Part shown: positions 1 to 8,854 of the stretch, one piece after another
Layout: each line of letters begins with the position of its first letter
How positions within the stretch are numbered: position 1 is the stretch's first letter
DNA from: Peristeroidobacter soli
GTDB taxonomy: Bacteria; Pseudomonadota; Gammaproteobacteria; Steroidobacterales; Steroidobacteraceae
Reading direction: 5' to 3'
DNA length: 64,000 bases
Assembly (NCBI RefSeq): GCF_004138485.1
Contig: NZ_ML142848.1
Location: 656,640-720,639 of the forward strand
Notes under the pieces: model-generated
The model's input: only the letters and a program-made list of their open reading frames with translations
The model's database searches: none
Told to the model about the DNA's origin: nothing
Made by a program: the position numbers and the translations under genes

Positions 1-455
1 AGCGGGATCTGGATCCGCCGCTGCACATTCCCGATTCGATCTCGGTCCTGCAATTGCTGGATCAATTTCAGCGCTCCAGCACGCACCTGGCCGTGGTCAC
101 CGACGAATACGGCGAGATCGAAGGCATCACCACGCCCATCGATATTCTCAAGGCGATAGCCGGGGAGCTGCCGGACCTGGGCAGTCGCGAACGCGCCGAG
201 TATGTTCAGCGCGAGGACGGCTCGTGGCTGGTCGACGGCCACATGCCCATCGAAGAGTTACAGCAGCGCCTGGGCCGCCGCGACATGGGTGGCCGCGACT
301 ATCACACCGTCGCGGGCTTCGTGCTGGCGCGCCTCGGCCGCATTCCCAAGGCCGGCGATACGCTGACCTGGCGCGATCTGAAGATCGAGATCATGGACAT
401 GGACGGCGTGCGCATCGACAAGATCCTGCTGCGCAAGCAGAACGCGGCGACTTGA
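1..455 (+). CDS. CorC/HlyC-family CBS/transporter-associated protein, C-terminal part
   Basis: The reading frame is open from the left edge of the window, so the N-terminus is missing. What is visible is the end of a CBS pair (a stretch reading HLAVVTDEYGEIEGI and ITTPIDILKAIAGE, typical of the second CBS repeat) followed by a CorC_HlyC domain with the family pattern YHTVAGFVLARLGRIPKAGD near the end. Full-length members carry an N-terminal DUF21/CNNM membrane domain and act in divalent cation or polyamine efflux at the inner membrane, or are soluble CorC types. Which type this is cannot be told from the fragment. It converges on the permease gene to its right, with only three bases between the stops. 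Confidence 0.85.
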   Translation, partial: RDLDPPLHIPDSISVLQLLDQFQRSSTHLAVVTDEYGEIEGITTPIDILKAIAGELPDLGSRERAEYVQREDGSWLVDGHMPIEELQQRLGRRDMGGRDYHTVAGFVLARLGRIPKAGDTLTWRDLKIEIMDMDGVRIDKILLRKQNAAT

Positions 456-458
456 GGC

Positions 459-1583
459 TCAAGGCGTCCCGGTCTTCTTGACCGAGATCTTGGTCGAGCC
501 GTCGGCCGCGACGATCGCCAGGTCTTCCTTGGTCGAGTGCTCTTCCAGCCATTCGCGCCAGATCGCCAGCGACACCGCCAGCAGCACCGGACCGATGAAC
601 AGGCCGACCAGGCCGAACGCCAGCACACCGCCGAGCACACCGAACACCACCAGCAGGAACGGCATGCGGGTCGCGTTGGAAATCACCAGCGGCCGCACGA
701 TGTTGTCCACCCAGCTGACCAGGATCAGACCCCACAGAATCAGGCCGATACCGTCGACCATCTCCCCTCGCACCAGAGCCCAGGTCGCGAGGCTGCCCCA
801 CACCATGGGCGCGCCGAATGGAATCAACGCGATAATCACGGTGACCGCGCCCATCAGCACCGGCGCTTCGACACCGAAAATCCAGTAGCCGATACCCGCC
901 GCCACACCCTGGGCGAGCGCGCCCAGCATCAGTGCGTACACGACGGCTTGGGTCGTGGCACCCGCCGCGTCGATGTAGTCATGCACGCGAGGACCCAATA
1001 TTCCTTCCAGCACGGCGCGCGCTTCACGCATCAGCCGCGGACCGTCGCGTAACAGGAAGTACATGGAAAACACGGCGAAGAACAACTTGGCGATGTTACG
1101 TCCCGCGCCACCGATGAGCTTGGTCACCTCGACCGACGACTGTTCGAACATCAACATCAACTGACCGCGCAACGCCTTGGGCTCGGCGGCGATCTGATTC
1201 AGGATTTCCTGCGCCTGTGCGCCGACATAAGGCAGATCGCGAATGGCCTGCGGCAATTGCGGGTTGGTCGCCAGGAACTCCTGGATCCGCGTATAGGCCG
1301 CCACGCCTTCCACTCGCAGCATCAGGATCAGCCACACCAGCGGCACGACGATGATGAGCGTCACCAGAATCGTCGAAATCAACGAGGCCGCCGAGTTGCG
1401 ACTGCCGCACATCTGCAGCACCCGCAAGTGCAACGGCCAGGCGACATACGCCAGGATGGCGCCCCAGATCAGCGGCACGATGAACGGCTGCAGCACCGTG
1501 AAGGTCAGCAGCAGAATGCCCAGGATCAGGCCTGAAACCAGCAGGCGACGGAACCAGGGCGCGGTAGGCAGATCGGCGAGCAT
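459..1583 (-). CDS. AI-2E family transporter (PerM/YdiK-type permease)
   Basis: A 374-residue polytopic membrane protein. Hydrophobic segments lie at about residues 12-60, 70-95, 160-180 and 210-350, the usual AI-2E layout of two N-terminal helix pairs, a long soluble stretch and a helical C-terminal block. The final third has the family-typical run VFGVLGGVLAFGLVGLFIGP. The family name comes from a quorum-signal exporter (TqsA), but most members have no proven substrate and some look like Na+/H+ antiporters, so the substrate is open. It lies downstream of tgt on the same strand, 36 bp from the tgt stop, and could share its transcript. Confidence 0.85.
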   Translation of the reverse strand: MLADLPTAPWFRRLLVSGLILGILLLTFTVLQPFIVPLIWGAILAYVAWPLHLRVLQMCGSRNSAASLISTILVTLIIVVPLVWLILMLRVEGVAAYTRIQEFLATNPQLPQAIRDLPYVGAQAQEILNQIAAEPKALRGQLMLMFEQSSVEVTKLIGGAGRNIAKLFFAVFSMYFLLRDGPRLMREARAVLEGILGPRVHDYIDAAGATTQAVVYALMLGALAQGVAAGIGYWIFGVEAPVLMGAVTVIIALIPFGAPMVWGSLATWALVRGEMVDGIGLILWGLILVSWVDNIVRPLVISNATRMPFLLVVFGVLGGVLAFGLVGLFIGPVLLAVSLAIWREWLEEHSTKEDLAIVAADGSTKISVKKTGTP

Positions 1584-1619
1584 GAATGGAGATCGGCTAA
1601 CTCAAGCGTGTTTGTCGCA

Positions 1620-2747
<1,128 letters not shown>

Positions 2748-2758
2748 TTACCCAACCG

Positions 2759-3784
2759 CTAACCGCGAACCGCCAACCGCTGTTCTAGAAACATCGCGTC
2801 ACCGTAACTGAAGAAACGATAGCGCTGCGCGACCGCGTGCCGATACGCCGACATCACTGCGTCGAAACCGCCGAAGGCACTGACCAGCATCAGTAAGGTC
2901 GATTCCGGCAAATGAAAGTTGGTGAGCAGCGCATCGATCACGTTGAACCGATAGCCCGGCGTAATAAACAATCGGGTTTCGCCCTCGTAGGGCTGCAACT
3001 TGCCCGATTGCGCCGCCGACTCGAGCGTACGCACGACGGTGGTTCCCACCGCGACCACTCGCCCGCCTCGCGCTTTCGTTGCTTCGATGGCGGCGCAAGC
3101 AGCGGCGCTCACACTGATTCGCTCGGCGTGCATGCGATGTTGCTGCAAATCCTCGACGCGGACGTTCTGAAACGTGCCGGCGCCGACATGCAATGTCACA
3201 AACGTCGACTCGACGCCTTTGGCTTTGCACCGGGCCAGAATTTCAGCATCGAAATGCAGCCCCGCCGTCGGCGCCGCCACCGCCCCCGGCTCGCGCGCGT
3301 ATACCGTCTGATAGCGAGTTGCGTCGTCGAGCTCGGCGGTGCGCTCTATATAAGGAGGCAGCGGCATCGCGCCGTATTGCTGAAAGAACGCCAGCGGCTC
3401 GGCACTCAACTCCAATTCGAACAGATCGTCGTGTCGCTGGATGAAACGCGCCTGGACGCCGCCGGCCAGCGCGACGGGCGCTTCGGTACGGAGCGGCTTG
3501 CTCGCATTCACGTGCGCCAGAATCCGATTTCCGTCCAGCACGCGCTCGAGCAGGATTTCCACCTGCCCACCGGTCGGCTTCACGCCGTGTACGCGGGCCG
3601 GGATGACCCGCGTGTCGTTGAAAACCAGCAGGTCGCCGGCCCTCAGCAAGCCCGGAAAGTCGGTAAAACGCAGGTCCTGCAAGGGGCTAGCCACGTGCAG
3701 CAGCCGCCCTCCCGCCCGGTCTTGGGGAGGATGCTGGGCAATCAGGTCGACCGGCAGGTCATAGGCGAAGTCGGTGCGCCGCAT
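2759..3784 (-). CDS. queA: S-adenosylmethionine:tRNA ribosyltransferase-isomerase
   Basis: Transfers and isomerises the ribosyl group of SAM onto preQ1-tRNA to give epoxyqueuosine, the step after Tgt. The start chosen (ATG at 3784) gives MRRTDFAYDLPVDLIAQHP, the standard QueA N-terminus, and a 341-residue product. A longer in-frame extension to 3844 has no family counterpart. Family blocks seen include DLLVFNDTRVIPARVHG, PTAGLHFD, VTLHVGAGTFQ and NFHLPESTLLMLVSAF near the C-terminus. It lies 14 bp upstream of tgt in the same direction, so the two are probably cotranscribed. Confidence 0.97.
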   Translation of the reverse strand: MRRTDFAYDLPVDLIAQHPPQDRAGGRLLHVASPLQDLRFTDFPGLLRAGDLLVFNDTRVIPARVHGVKPTGGQVEILLERVLDGNRILAHVNASKPLRTEAPVALAGGVQARFIQRHDDLFELELSAEPLAFFQQYGAMPLPPYIERTAELDDATRYQTVYAREPGAVAAPTAGLHFDAEILARCKAKGVESTFVTLHVGAGTFQNVRVEDLQQHRMHAERISVSAAACAAIEATKARGGRVVAVGTTVVRTLESAAQSGKLQPYEGETRLFITPGYRFNVIDALLTNFHLPESTLLMLVSAFGGFDAVMSAYRHAVAQRYRFFSYGDAMFLEQRLAVRG

Positions 3785-3843
3785 GGGGCGCGCACGGTAA
3801 CAGAAATTGCCGCCTGCGCCGAAAAGTGCGCCGGCGGCGACCA

Positions 3844-3874
3844 AGCCAGGGGGCGCAGCACCGCCCCCTTGGCT
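3844..3874 (-). terminator. GC-rich hairpin after the PDZ gene
   Basis: An inverted repeat with arms reading AGCCAGGGGGCG and CGCCCCCTTGGCT forms about 12 base pairs with one bulge and a short loop. It lies 14 bp past the PDZ-protein stop and ahead of queA. No clear T-run follows, so it may be a weak or Rho-assisted terminator. Confidence 0.4.
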
Positions 3875-3887
3875 CAGGTGAAATCGT

Positions 3888-4964
3888 TTACGCGGGCTCG
3901 TCCCCGATGGTGATCAAGCCGCGCTCCGGCCCGCCCGGCCCAGGCGGCGGTAGCGGCACCGCGCCCGGTCCACCCGGCCCGGGGCCGATCATGATGTCCT
4001 CGCGCGGCCCGCCTTCCGGCCCTTCAAACTGCTGATGGAAGATGAAGGGCCCGGTGCGCGCGGCCGCCGGCTCGTCCGGGATGGTGATGTCGAACGACAT
4101 CTTCTTTTTCTGGCGCAACACATTGAGTGTCAGCTTCTCGCCCGCCTGATAGGAGCCGAGGATCCGGAACGCATGCGCCGGATTCGAGGGTGTGCGTCCG
4201 TCGATATCGACGATGACATCGCCATCCTCCAACTTCAGGCGACTGTCCGCAGGCGCGCGCACCACGAGCAGGCCCTTGTCCGTGCCGAAGTACTGACCGA
4301 GCTTAGGCGTCAGCGGCACCAACTCCGCCGAACCGAACACGCCGACCGCGCGCATCGCGCCGAGCGGCCCCATCGGAAACGTCGGCCCCCCCACCGTCCC
4401 GAACTTCCCGCGGACCGCCACCGGCGGCATCGCGAACAAACGATCCGGCGTCTGCGCCGTCACGGTCGCTGTCGCGACTTTGTTCTCCCGGCGATAGCGG
4501 AGTTGCACCTTCTCGCCGGGCTTCACGTCGCTCAGTGCCTTGAGCAACACCTCGCGCGCGGACGAGTCATCCGTGCGCTTGAGCTGCGTGTCGCCGATCG
4601 CGACCAGCACGTCGCCCGCCTTCAGCCCCGCGCTCTCGGCAGCACCACCCGGGCTCACGCTCACAACGCGCACGCCTTCGGCCTGATCGTCACCGCGCGG
4701 TCCGAGATTGATCCCGAGCATGGCACGCGGCGGACCGAACCCGGTGAACGCCCGCATCGACGGCACCGAGTAGTCCGACATCGACATGCTCAGCTCAGCA
4801 ACTTCGCGAGCCGCCGTGTCGAGCCGACGCCGCGCATCCTCGAGCTTCTTCTCGATCTGCGCCTGCGACTCCTCGGACTTCTTCTCAACTTCCGCCGCAG
4901 TAACCGACACCGTCGCAACGGCCGCGGCAATGGCCAGTAACGCGACGCGAACCTTCGTATTCAT
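3888..4964 (-). CDS. Exported double-PDZ domain protein
   Basis: A 358-residue protein starting at MNTKVRVALLAIAAA, a Sec signal peptide probably cut after the Ala-rich stretch near residue 24. A charged helical segment (about 27-55, Glu/Lys/Arg-rich, likely coiled coil) precedes a first PDZ domain (about 78-165; PGGAAESAGLKAGDVLVAIG) and a second PDZ-like domain (about 215-285; LKLEDGDVIVDIDGRTPSNP). The tail is Pro/Gly-rich and low in complexity. There is no trypsin-like protease domain, so this is not DegP/HtrA; it is more likely a scaffold or regulatory factor in the periplasm. It lies downstream of the ECF sigma/anti-sigma pair on the same strand, about 80 bp from the anti-sigma stop, and may belong to that stress regulon. 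An upstream extension to 4991 is open but unlikely. Confidence 0.75.
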   Translation of the reverse strand: MNTKVRVALLAIAAAVATVSVTAAEVEKKSEESQAQIEKKLEDARRRLDTAAREVAELSMSMSDYSVPSMRAFTGFGPPRAMLGINLGPRGDDQAEGVRVVSVSPGGAAESAGLKAGDVLVAIGDTQLKRTDDSSAREVLLKALSDVKPGEKVQLRYRRENKVATATVTAQTPDRLFAMPPVAVRGKFGTVGGPTFPMGPLGAMRAVGVFGSAELVPLTPKLGQYFGTDKGLLVVRAPADSRLKLEDGDVIVDIDGRTPSNPAHAFRILGSYQAGEKLTLNVLRQKKKMSFDITIPDEPAAARTGPFIFHQQFEGPEGGPREDIMIGPGPGGPGAVPLPPPGPGGPERGLITIGDEPA

Positions 4965-4975
4965 AGCCTTACTCC

Positions 4976-5038
4976 GTGCAACGTAGCCCATTGGTAGAGC
5001 AGCTGACTCTTAATCAGTCGGTTCCAGGCTCGTGCACT
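4976..5038 (+). pseudogene. Truncated tRNA-Lys(CUU)-like remnant
   Basis: The D-arm (TAGCCCATTGGTAGAGC) and a full anticodon arm with loop CTCTTAA, anticodon CUU, are clear. The variable region and the 5' T-stem (CCAGG) follow. The T-loop and the 3' T-stem strand are missing, and the sequence jumps to CGTGCAC, which still pairs with the 5' acceptor start (GTGCA or TGCAACG). A D-stem mismatch adds to the decay. About 11-13 bases of the T-arm therefore appear deleted. It lies between the PDZ gene start and the anti-sigma stop, both on the other strand. It is most likely a dead tRNA copy rather than a working one. Confidence 0.55.
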
Positions 5039-5043
5039 ACTGC

Positions 5044-5661
5044 CTAGAACCAGAGCGCGCCGGCCTCGGCGTAGCGCACCTTCACCAGCGAATCCATCAA
5101 TTCCACGCGCTCGCGCCACAGCTGGCGCGATTGCTCTTCGTTCAAATCCGCCTCGGGCGCATTCGAGAGCTGGAAATCCAGCCATTGAATACGCTGCTCG
5201 ATCGTGTCGATGGTGGCCGCCGTGGACACGCGCTCGATGCGCGGACGGTCCGGCAGCTTCTGCAGCATCTGCTCGAGTTGCTGAGACTGCGCGACCAACT
5301 CGTCGACATGCGGGATGATCTGCGGCAGCGTTGCTTCCGCCGTCGCGCTCTCGCTGCGCCGATCGAAATGACCGGCGAGCAACGTAATCACAGTTAACGT
5401 AACTATCGCCGCGGCCGCCGCCGCGAGCCCGACCTTACGGAGACGCGGACCGAGGTTGCGTTCAGGAATCGTCTGGCGGATTCGATCCCACGCCATGTCC
5501 GGCGCCTGGAACTGCGGCAATGCCTGCATCTCCGCGCGAATCGCCGACAGCCGCTGCAACTCGCCGCTGCAGATCGGGCACACCCTGACGTGTTCGGCAA
5601 CGTCGGCCGCGACCGGCTCGCCATCGCGAAGACTCAACAAGTGCTCGATACGTGCGTGCAT
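5044..5661 (-). CDS. Membrane anti-sigma factor with zinc-finger (zf-HC2) domain
   Basis: A 205-residue protein. The N-terminal anti-sigma zinc finger shows the H-x3-C-x2-C pattern at H24, C28 and C31 (AEHVRVCPICSGELQ). A single membrane helix at about 78-97 separates it from a roughly 105-residue periplasmic part rich in Gln/Glu/Leu that could be helical. Its start overlaps the sigma gene stop by 28 bp, so translation is probably coupled. It is expected to hold the sigma factor at the inner membrane until a signal removes it. Confidence 0.8.
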   Translation of the reverse strand: MHARIEHLLSLRDGEPVAADVAEHVRVCPICSGELQRLSAIRAEMQALPQFQAPDMAWDRIRQTIPERNLGPRLRKVGLAAAAAAIVTLTVITLLAGHFDRRSESATAEATLPQIIPHVDELVAQSQQLEQMLQKLPDRPRIERVSTAATIDTIEQRIQWLDFQLSNAPEADLNEEQSRQLWRERVELMDSLVKVRYAEAGALWF

Positions 5662-6236
5662 GACGTTGCTCTCGCCGGTTGCTCCAACAGCTCCCGCAAG
5701 CGGGCATGTGCCCGCGACAGCTGCGACTTCGAAAAACTCGCCGTGCGTCCCAGCAGGCGTCCAATCTCCGCGTGTGTATAACCCTCAACGTCGTGCAGCC
5801 ACACCACACTGCGCGTGAGCGCAGGCAACGTCGCCAGAGCACGCTCCACATCGGCACTCGCCGACGCCTGCGCATCCGGGTGCGAGGCCCCATCCAGCAG
5901 CACCACCGGCGCCGCGGACTCATCGTCGTTATCCAGGTACAGCAGGCTGCGATGCCACGGCGAACGCAGGTACATCAAGCACTTGCTCACCGCGATACTG
6001 CGCACCCACCCGCCAAACGCCCCCTCTCCGGAATACGCGCCGACGTTCCGCAGGACCTCGACAAAGGTCTCCTGGAACAGCTCGTCCGCGATCGCCGCGC
6101 GGACCACCAGGCGCCGAATCAGGGTATAGATGGGCCGCCGACACGCCCGATAAATGGTCTCGTGGGCCCGCGGATCGCCCCCCTGGGCTGCCCGGACCAC
6201 TTCAGCGGCGACCTCGATACCCTGAAAGTGCGACAT
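5634..6236 (-). CDS. ECF-type RNA polymerase sigma factor
   Basis: A 200-residue product from the ATG at 6236 (MSHFQGIEVAAEVV). Region 2 lies at about 20-95 (YRACRRPIYTLIRRLV, then DELFQETFVEVLRNV) and region 4 at about 130-185 (LPALTRSVVWLHDVEGYTHAE, then the recognition helix). An in-frame extension to 6371 would run into the tRNA-Leu gene region and is rejected. The anti-sigma factor overlaps its 3' end. The region-2 and region-4 sequences differ from the FecI-type sigmas elsewhere in the window, so this is a different ECF group, probably for envelope stress. Confidence 0.88.
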   Translation of the reverse strand: MSHFQGIEVAAEVVRAAQGGDPRAHETIYRACRRPIYTLIRRLVVRAAIADELFQETFVEVLRNVGAYSGEGAFGGWVRSIAVSKCLMYLRSPWHRSLLYLDNDDESAAPVVLLDGASHPDAQASASADVERALATLPALTRSVVWLHDVEGYTHAEIGRLLGRTASFSKSQLSRAHARLRELLEQPARATSCTHVSSTC

Positions 6237-6307
6237 CGGCTGGTTTGATGCGGCCGCCGGCAAAAAGGTCGCAAAAAAGTGGTTGTAGCCGGGCAACGTC
6301 CTTCCGC

Positions 6308-6313
6308 TATAAT
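6308..6313 (+). promoter_or_regulatory. Candidate -10 box of the tRNA-Leu gene
   Basis: A perfect TATAAT lies 21 bp before the mature tRNA 5' end. The best upstream -35 candidate, TTGTAG at 6283-6288, is 19 bp away and matches the consensus poorly. Placement before a stable RNA gene is the main support. Confidence 0.5.
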
Positions 6314-6334
6314 CGCCGCCCTTCGCTTCCCGTA

Positions 6335-6421
6335 GCCGGCGTGGCGGAACTGGTAGACGCAGCGGACTCAAAATCCGCCGCCCTTAAAAGCGTGTGGGTT
6401 CGATTCCCTCCGCCGGCACCA
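6335..6421 (+). tRNA. tRNA-Leu(CAA)
   Basis: An 87-nt class II tRNA. The acceptor GCCGGCG pairs with CGCCGGC, the D-loop contains TGGTAGACGC, the anticodon loop is CTCAAAA (anticodon CAA), a long variable arm follows, and the T-arm is GGGTTCGATTCCC. The discriminator is A and CCA is encoded. All stems pair. The integrase remnants and accessory genes start right after its 3' end, which fits use as an attachment site. Confidence 0.97.
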
Positions 6422-6580
6422 TCTTCTTCGTCCGAGAGAGCGGCCAGTCAGGTCCTCTCATGCCCGTTGCGGCCTAGTTTCTAGACGTTTTTGCTCCACC
6501 ACGTTCTTCGGTTGTCCAAGGACCGCCTAGCACGTACGGGTAACTCTAGGACTCGCCGCCCAACTAGGGGTAACCGGACG

Positions 6581-6860
6581 ATGCTGACCGAAGTCGAGAT
6601 TCGCGCGGCGAAAGCCGTTGAAGTTGCTCGACGGCGGCGGGCTGTATTTGCTTGTTACCCCGGTGGTGGGCAGTGGTGGCGGCTCAAGTATCGGGCACGA
6701 CGGGAAGGAGCGCGGGATTTCGCTTGGGGTGTAGCCGGATGTCTCGCTGAAGCGAGCAAGGATCTGCCGCGACGATGCTCGGCGCATGGAACGCCGACCA
6801 AGATGGGTTGGCTGCGGCGCGCGAACAGCACCTCAAGGCATTTCAGTGGCACGTCGAAAA
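6581..6860 (+). pseudogene. Degraded DUF4102-type integrase, N-terminal fragment
   Basis: Starts with MLTEVEIRAAK, the typical first residues of P4/DUF4102-type tyrosine recombinases, 160 bp after the tRNA-Leu end. The homology then changes frame. One frame gives DGGGLYLLVTP, another GGQWWRLKYR, and a third GKERGISLGV followed, across a one-base gap, by PDVSLKRAR. All are in the normal order of the family's N-terminal domain. At least three frame changes make it a dead gene. No catalytic domain follows on this strand. It marks a former island or prophage insertion at the tRNA. Confidence 0.7.
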
Positions 6861-6944
6861 GGAACTCGCCCAGCAAGGCGAGAGACTTTACGAGGTGAAA
6901 GGGAAAAAGATGTTGGTTCGTGGCCCTCTTCCGAATTAGGAACC

Positions 6945-7083
6945 GCGCGTAGACGCTCGCGATATATAGCCCAGGCCCATCGCCGTGCCCCAGATCCAGC
7001 GAGGTCGCTACTCGCGCCTCTCGCTCACTGAAGCCTTCATCGCGATAAGCCTGCATGCGTTCGGCTGCGGAGGCGTAGCGGGC
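6945..7083 (-). pseudogene. Possible integrase C-terminal remnant
   Basis: This minus-strand reading contains SEREARVATSLDLGHGDG and then YIASVYAR, resembling the LGH...Y box at the catalytic end of tyrosine recombinases. It is short, on the strand opposite to the neighbouring integrase fragment, and runs into unrelated sequence. It may be part of a second element. I hold it loosely. Confidence 0.3.
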
Positions 7084-7819
7084 ACTGTGACGCTGAGTGT
7101 CGGCGCGATGGCAGACATTTCAATAAACACCAATCGCCAGTTCCAGATCCGGACTGACTGAGACATCGGCGCGCGTCAAGAGGCGTCGGTTGCAGACGCG
7201 GTGTCACTTGCCCGGCGTCGGTGAAATGTGTTGCGGTGACAACAGGTTGCGGCAGTGGGCCGTGTGCGTCACCTTCTCGGCTTCGCCCAAGACAGTGACG
7301 CACGCGTGGAGGAACACTGCGTTTGGCGCAGCTTTATATGTTTACGTCGTTAGAAGACTGGTTGCCGCAGGATGCGACCGCTGGACAGCGGATTGGAGAA
7401 GAATGGCGTCAGCGCCCGAGTGATGAGTCAGGACCACAGCCTGGTTGGCTGCGTAGCTCTGCTTGGTCTAAAGCTGCTTTTGGGGTTGCCTGCAAATGCA
7501 GGCGGGGTTACGACGATGCCCTCGTCGTCAGGGAATAATCGCCGAGGTCGAGAATGCGCCAGCGGCTAGCGATCTGCAAACTATCATCGTGAGTCCGCGC
7601 GCCCTACGTCTGCCGAGGTCCACCGAGAACTGCAAACCAAGCAGTGATCGACCAAGCTCGCCAGACTTTGCGCTGGCGCTGCGCTCGGCTGCCGACGCGT
7701 CGGACCACATCGCGACGCTCTATCCCTTGGAGAACCTTCTTGGACGATGCGGCGGAATCCAATGCTCAAATTGCGAGCCAACCGCGCATGCTGAACTGGG
7801 CACGTTTGTTTTTTGACAC
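7084..7819. other. Gene-poor decayed stretch
   Basis: Both strands carry only short open frames with no recognisable motif, signal peptide or ribosome site. The stretch lies inside the tRNA-Leu-adjacent element and looks like eroded mobile DNA. I see no RNA gene or repeat in it. Confidence 0.5.
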
Positions 7820-8446
7820 CTACTTAGCAGGTAGATAGCTTATCGGACATCGAGCTACCACCCGCCCCGTCTCATCTGTTACGTTCCGCGGCATCAAGCA
7901 TGTCGCCAACCTTCCTTCGGAAATTTCCGAGCGATGCGAGGCCGCCTTACATAGATCCCGCGCCTCTCGCATCCGACCTGGAGGAGCAGCGATATGGACG
8001 GCGAGCGCTGGGAAGGACTCAACGAGTTGCCGAACGAGAGGAATTTGATCGCTGTCGGCGGTGACTAAGATGGCTCTATCCATCACTCCGAGATGCGCGT
8101 CGGTCAGGACGCGCACAGCAAATGCCACGTCCGTCTGCTTCTCTTCATAGAAGTCGCAGTATCGCGCGAACCCGTTACAGTATTTCTTGCTCTTGAGAAA
8201 CCGAGATTCGACTACCGCGACTCGCTGCGCGACAAGGGCGGTGATGTACTCACGATGGCGCTGGTACTTGTCGGCGTTCCATACCATTGGCGCCGTGAAA
8301 TACGTCACGCCAACCAATGTGTCCTGTTTCTCAAGAAACGATGCAGCGAGCACCCGGAGGTTGAGCCACTTGAGCTCCGGGCGCTGTAACTTGCTGATGG
8401 CATGGTACAAATTGAATCCGTCGACATAGAACGAAACTTTGGCCAT
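7820..8446 (-). CDS. NYN (PIN-like) domain putative ribonuclease
   Basis: A 208-residue protein beginning MAKVSFYVDGFNLYHAI, the standard start of NYN-domain nucleases. Candidate metal-binding acids are D9, D106 (EEKQTDVAFAV), D131 and D133 (ILVTADSDQIPLVR), all where the PIN/NYN fold needs them, so it looks intact. The family cleaves RNA; several members sit in defence or toxin loci, but a defence role here is only inference from its place in a mobile region. It lies downstream of a frameshifted XRE regulator and a 77-residue ORF, with a conserved two-hairpin element 30-120 bp upstream of its start. Confidence 0.8.
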   Translation of the reverse strand: MAKVSFYVDGFNLYHAISKLQRPELKWLNLRVLAASFLEKQDTLVGVTYFTAPMVWNADKYQRHREYITALVAQRVAVVESRFLKSKKYCNGFARYCDFYEEKQTDVAFAVRVLTDAHLGVMDRAILVTADSDQIPLVRQLVESFPALAVHIAAPPGRMREARDLCKAASHRSEISEGRLATCLMPRNVTDETGRVVARCPISYLPAK

Positions 8447-8472
8447 GGTCTAGCAATTTCCTTTTCGATCCT

Positions 8473-8553
8473 TATAATCTTCGCATCTCCCCGCCGGGCT
8501 GCGGACGGCGGAAAAAGGGGCTAAACCTTCGGGTTGGCCCCTTTCTCTTTTCT
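8473..8553. ncRNA. Two-hairpin structured RNA element, copy 1 (C4-like candidate)
   Basis: On the plus strand a TATAAT (8473-8478) is followed by a hairpin CCGCCG/CGGCGG (8491-8511) and then by a strong stem GGGGCTAAACC / GGTTGGCCCC closed by a TTCG loop (8517-8541) and a T-rich tract. This could be a ~70-nt small RNA with its own terminator. On the minus strand the same block is the leader of the NYN gene. A second copy at 27464-27545 keeps both stems and the -10-like box. The setting recalls the C4 antisense RNAs of P1-like phages, which regulate antirepressor genes. The assignment and the transcribed strand are inference. Confidence 0.45.
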
Positions 8554-8620
8554 GGGGTTCTGCTACTCCGATGCGAGCGGCCCCGACAGAACGTCGGAGC
8601 CGCTTGGTCATTGACCGCCT

Positions 8621-8854
8621 TCAATGCGGCCCTTTGCCCTCGATCTCCGCTTTTTCATCCTTGAGTAAGCTCGCGTCGATACGCGCGCTCGCCGCGGAGA
8701 CAAACGCGTGGACGACCGCCACGGCATCAGCTAAGTCAGCGTCACATTCGTTGTCGTACTCAGCCGCGCATTGAATGCATGCGAGTACCGCTGATGCCTT
8801 CTGAAGCTCTCTGACTTCCGCGCGAATGCGCTCAGCGTCTACCGTGGCCGTCAT
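8621..8854 (-). CDS. Small hypothetical protein (77 aa)
   Basis: An Ala- and acidic-rich, probably helical protein (MTATVDAERIRAEVRELQKA) with two cysteines near the middle. I do not recognise a family. Its ATG overlaps, as ATGA, the stop of the restored XRE reading frame (LTAYFSAQGGAP then stop). This is typical coupling and supports it as a real second gene of a XRE-small ORF pair. It could be an antitoxin partner or a regulator accessory; nothing in the sequence decides. Confidence 0.45.
   Translation of the reverse strand: MTATVDAERIRAEVRELQKASAVLACIQCAAEYDNECDADLADAVAVVHAFVSAASARIDASLLKDEKAEIEGKGPH

Noticed and set aside
6335-6421. A second copy of the tRNA-Leu 3' end as right attachment site
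   Set aside because: I looked around 9.3-9.6 kb and 26-27.6 kb for the T-arm/acceptor sequence and saw no convincing repeat.
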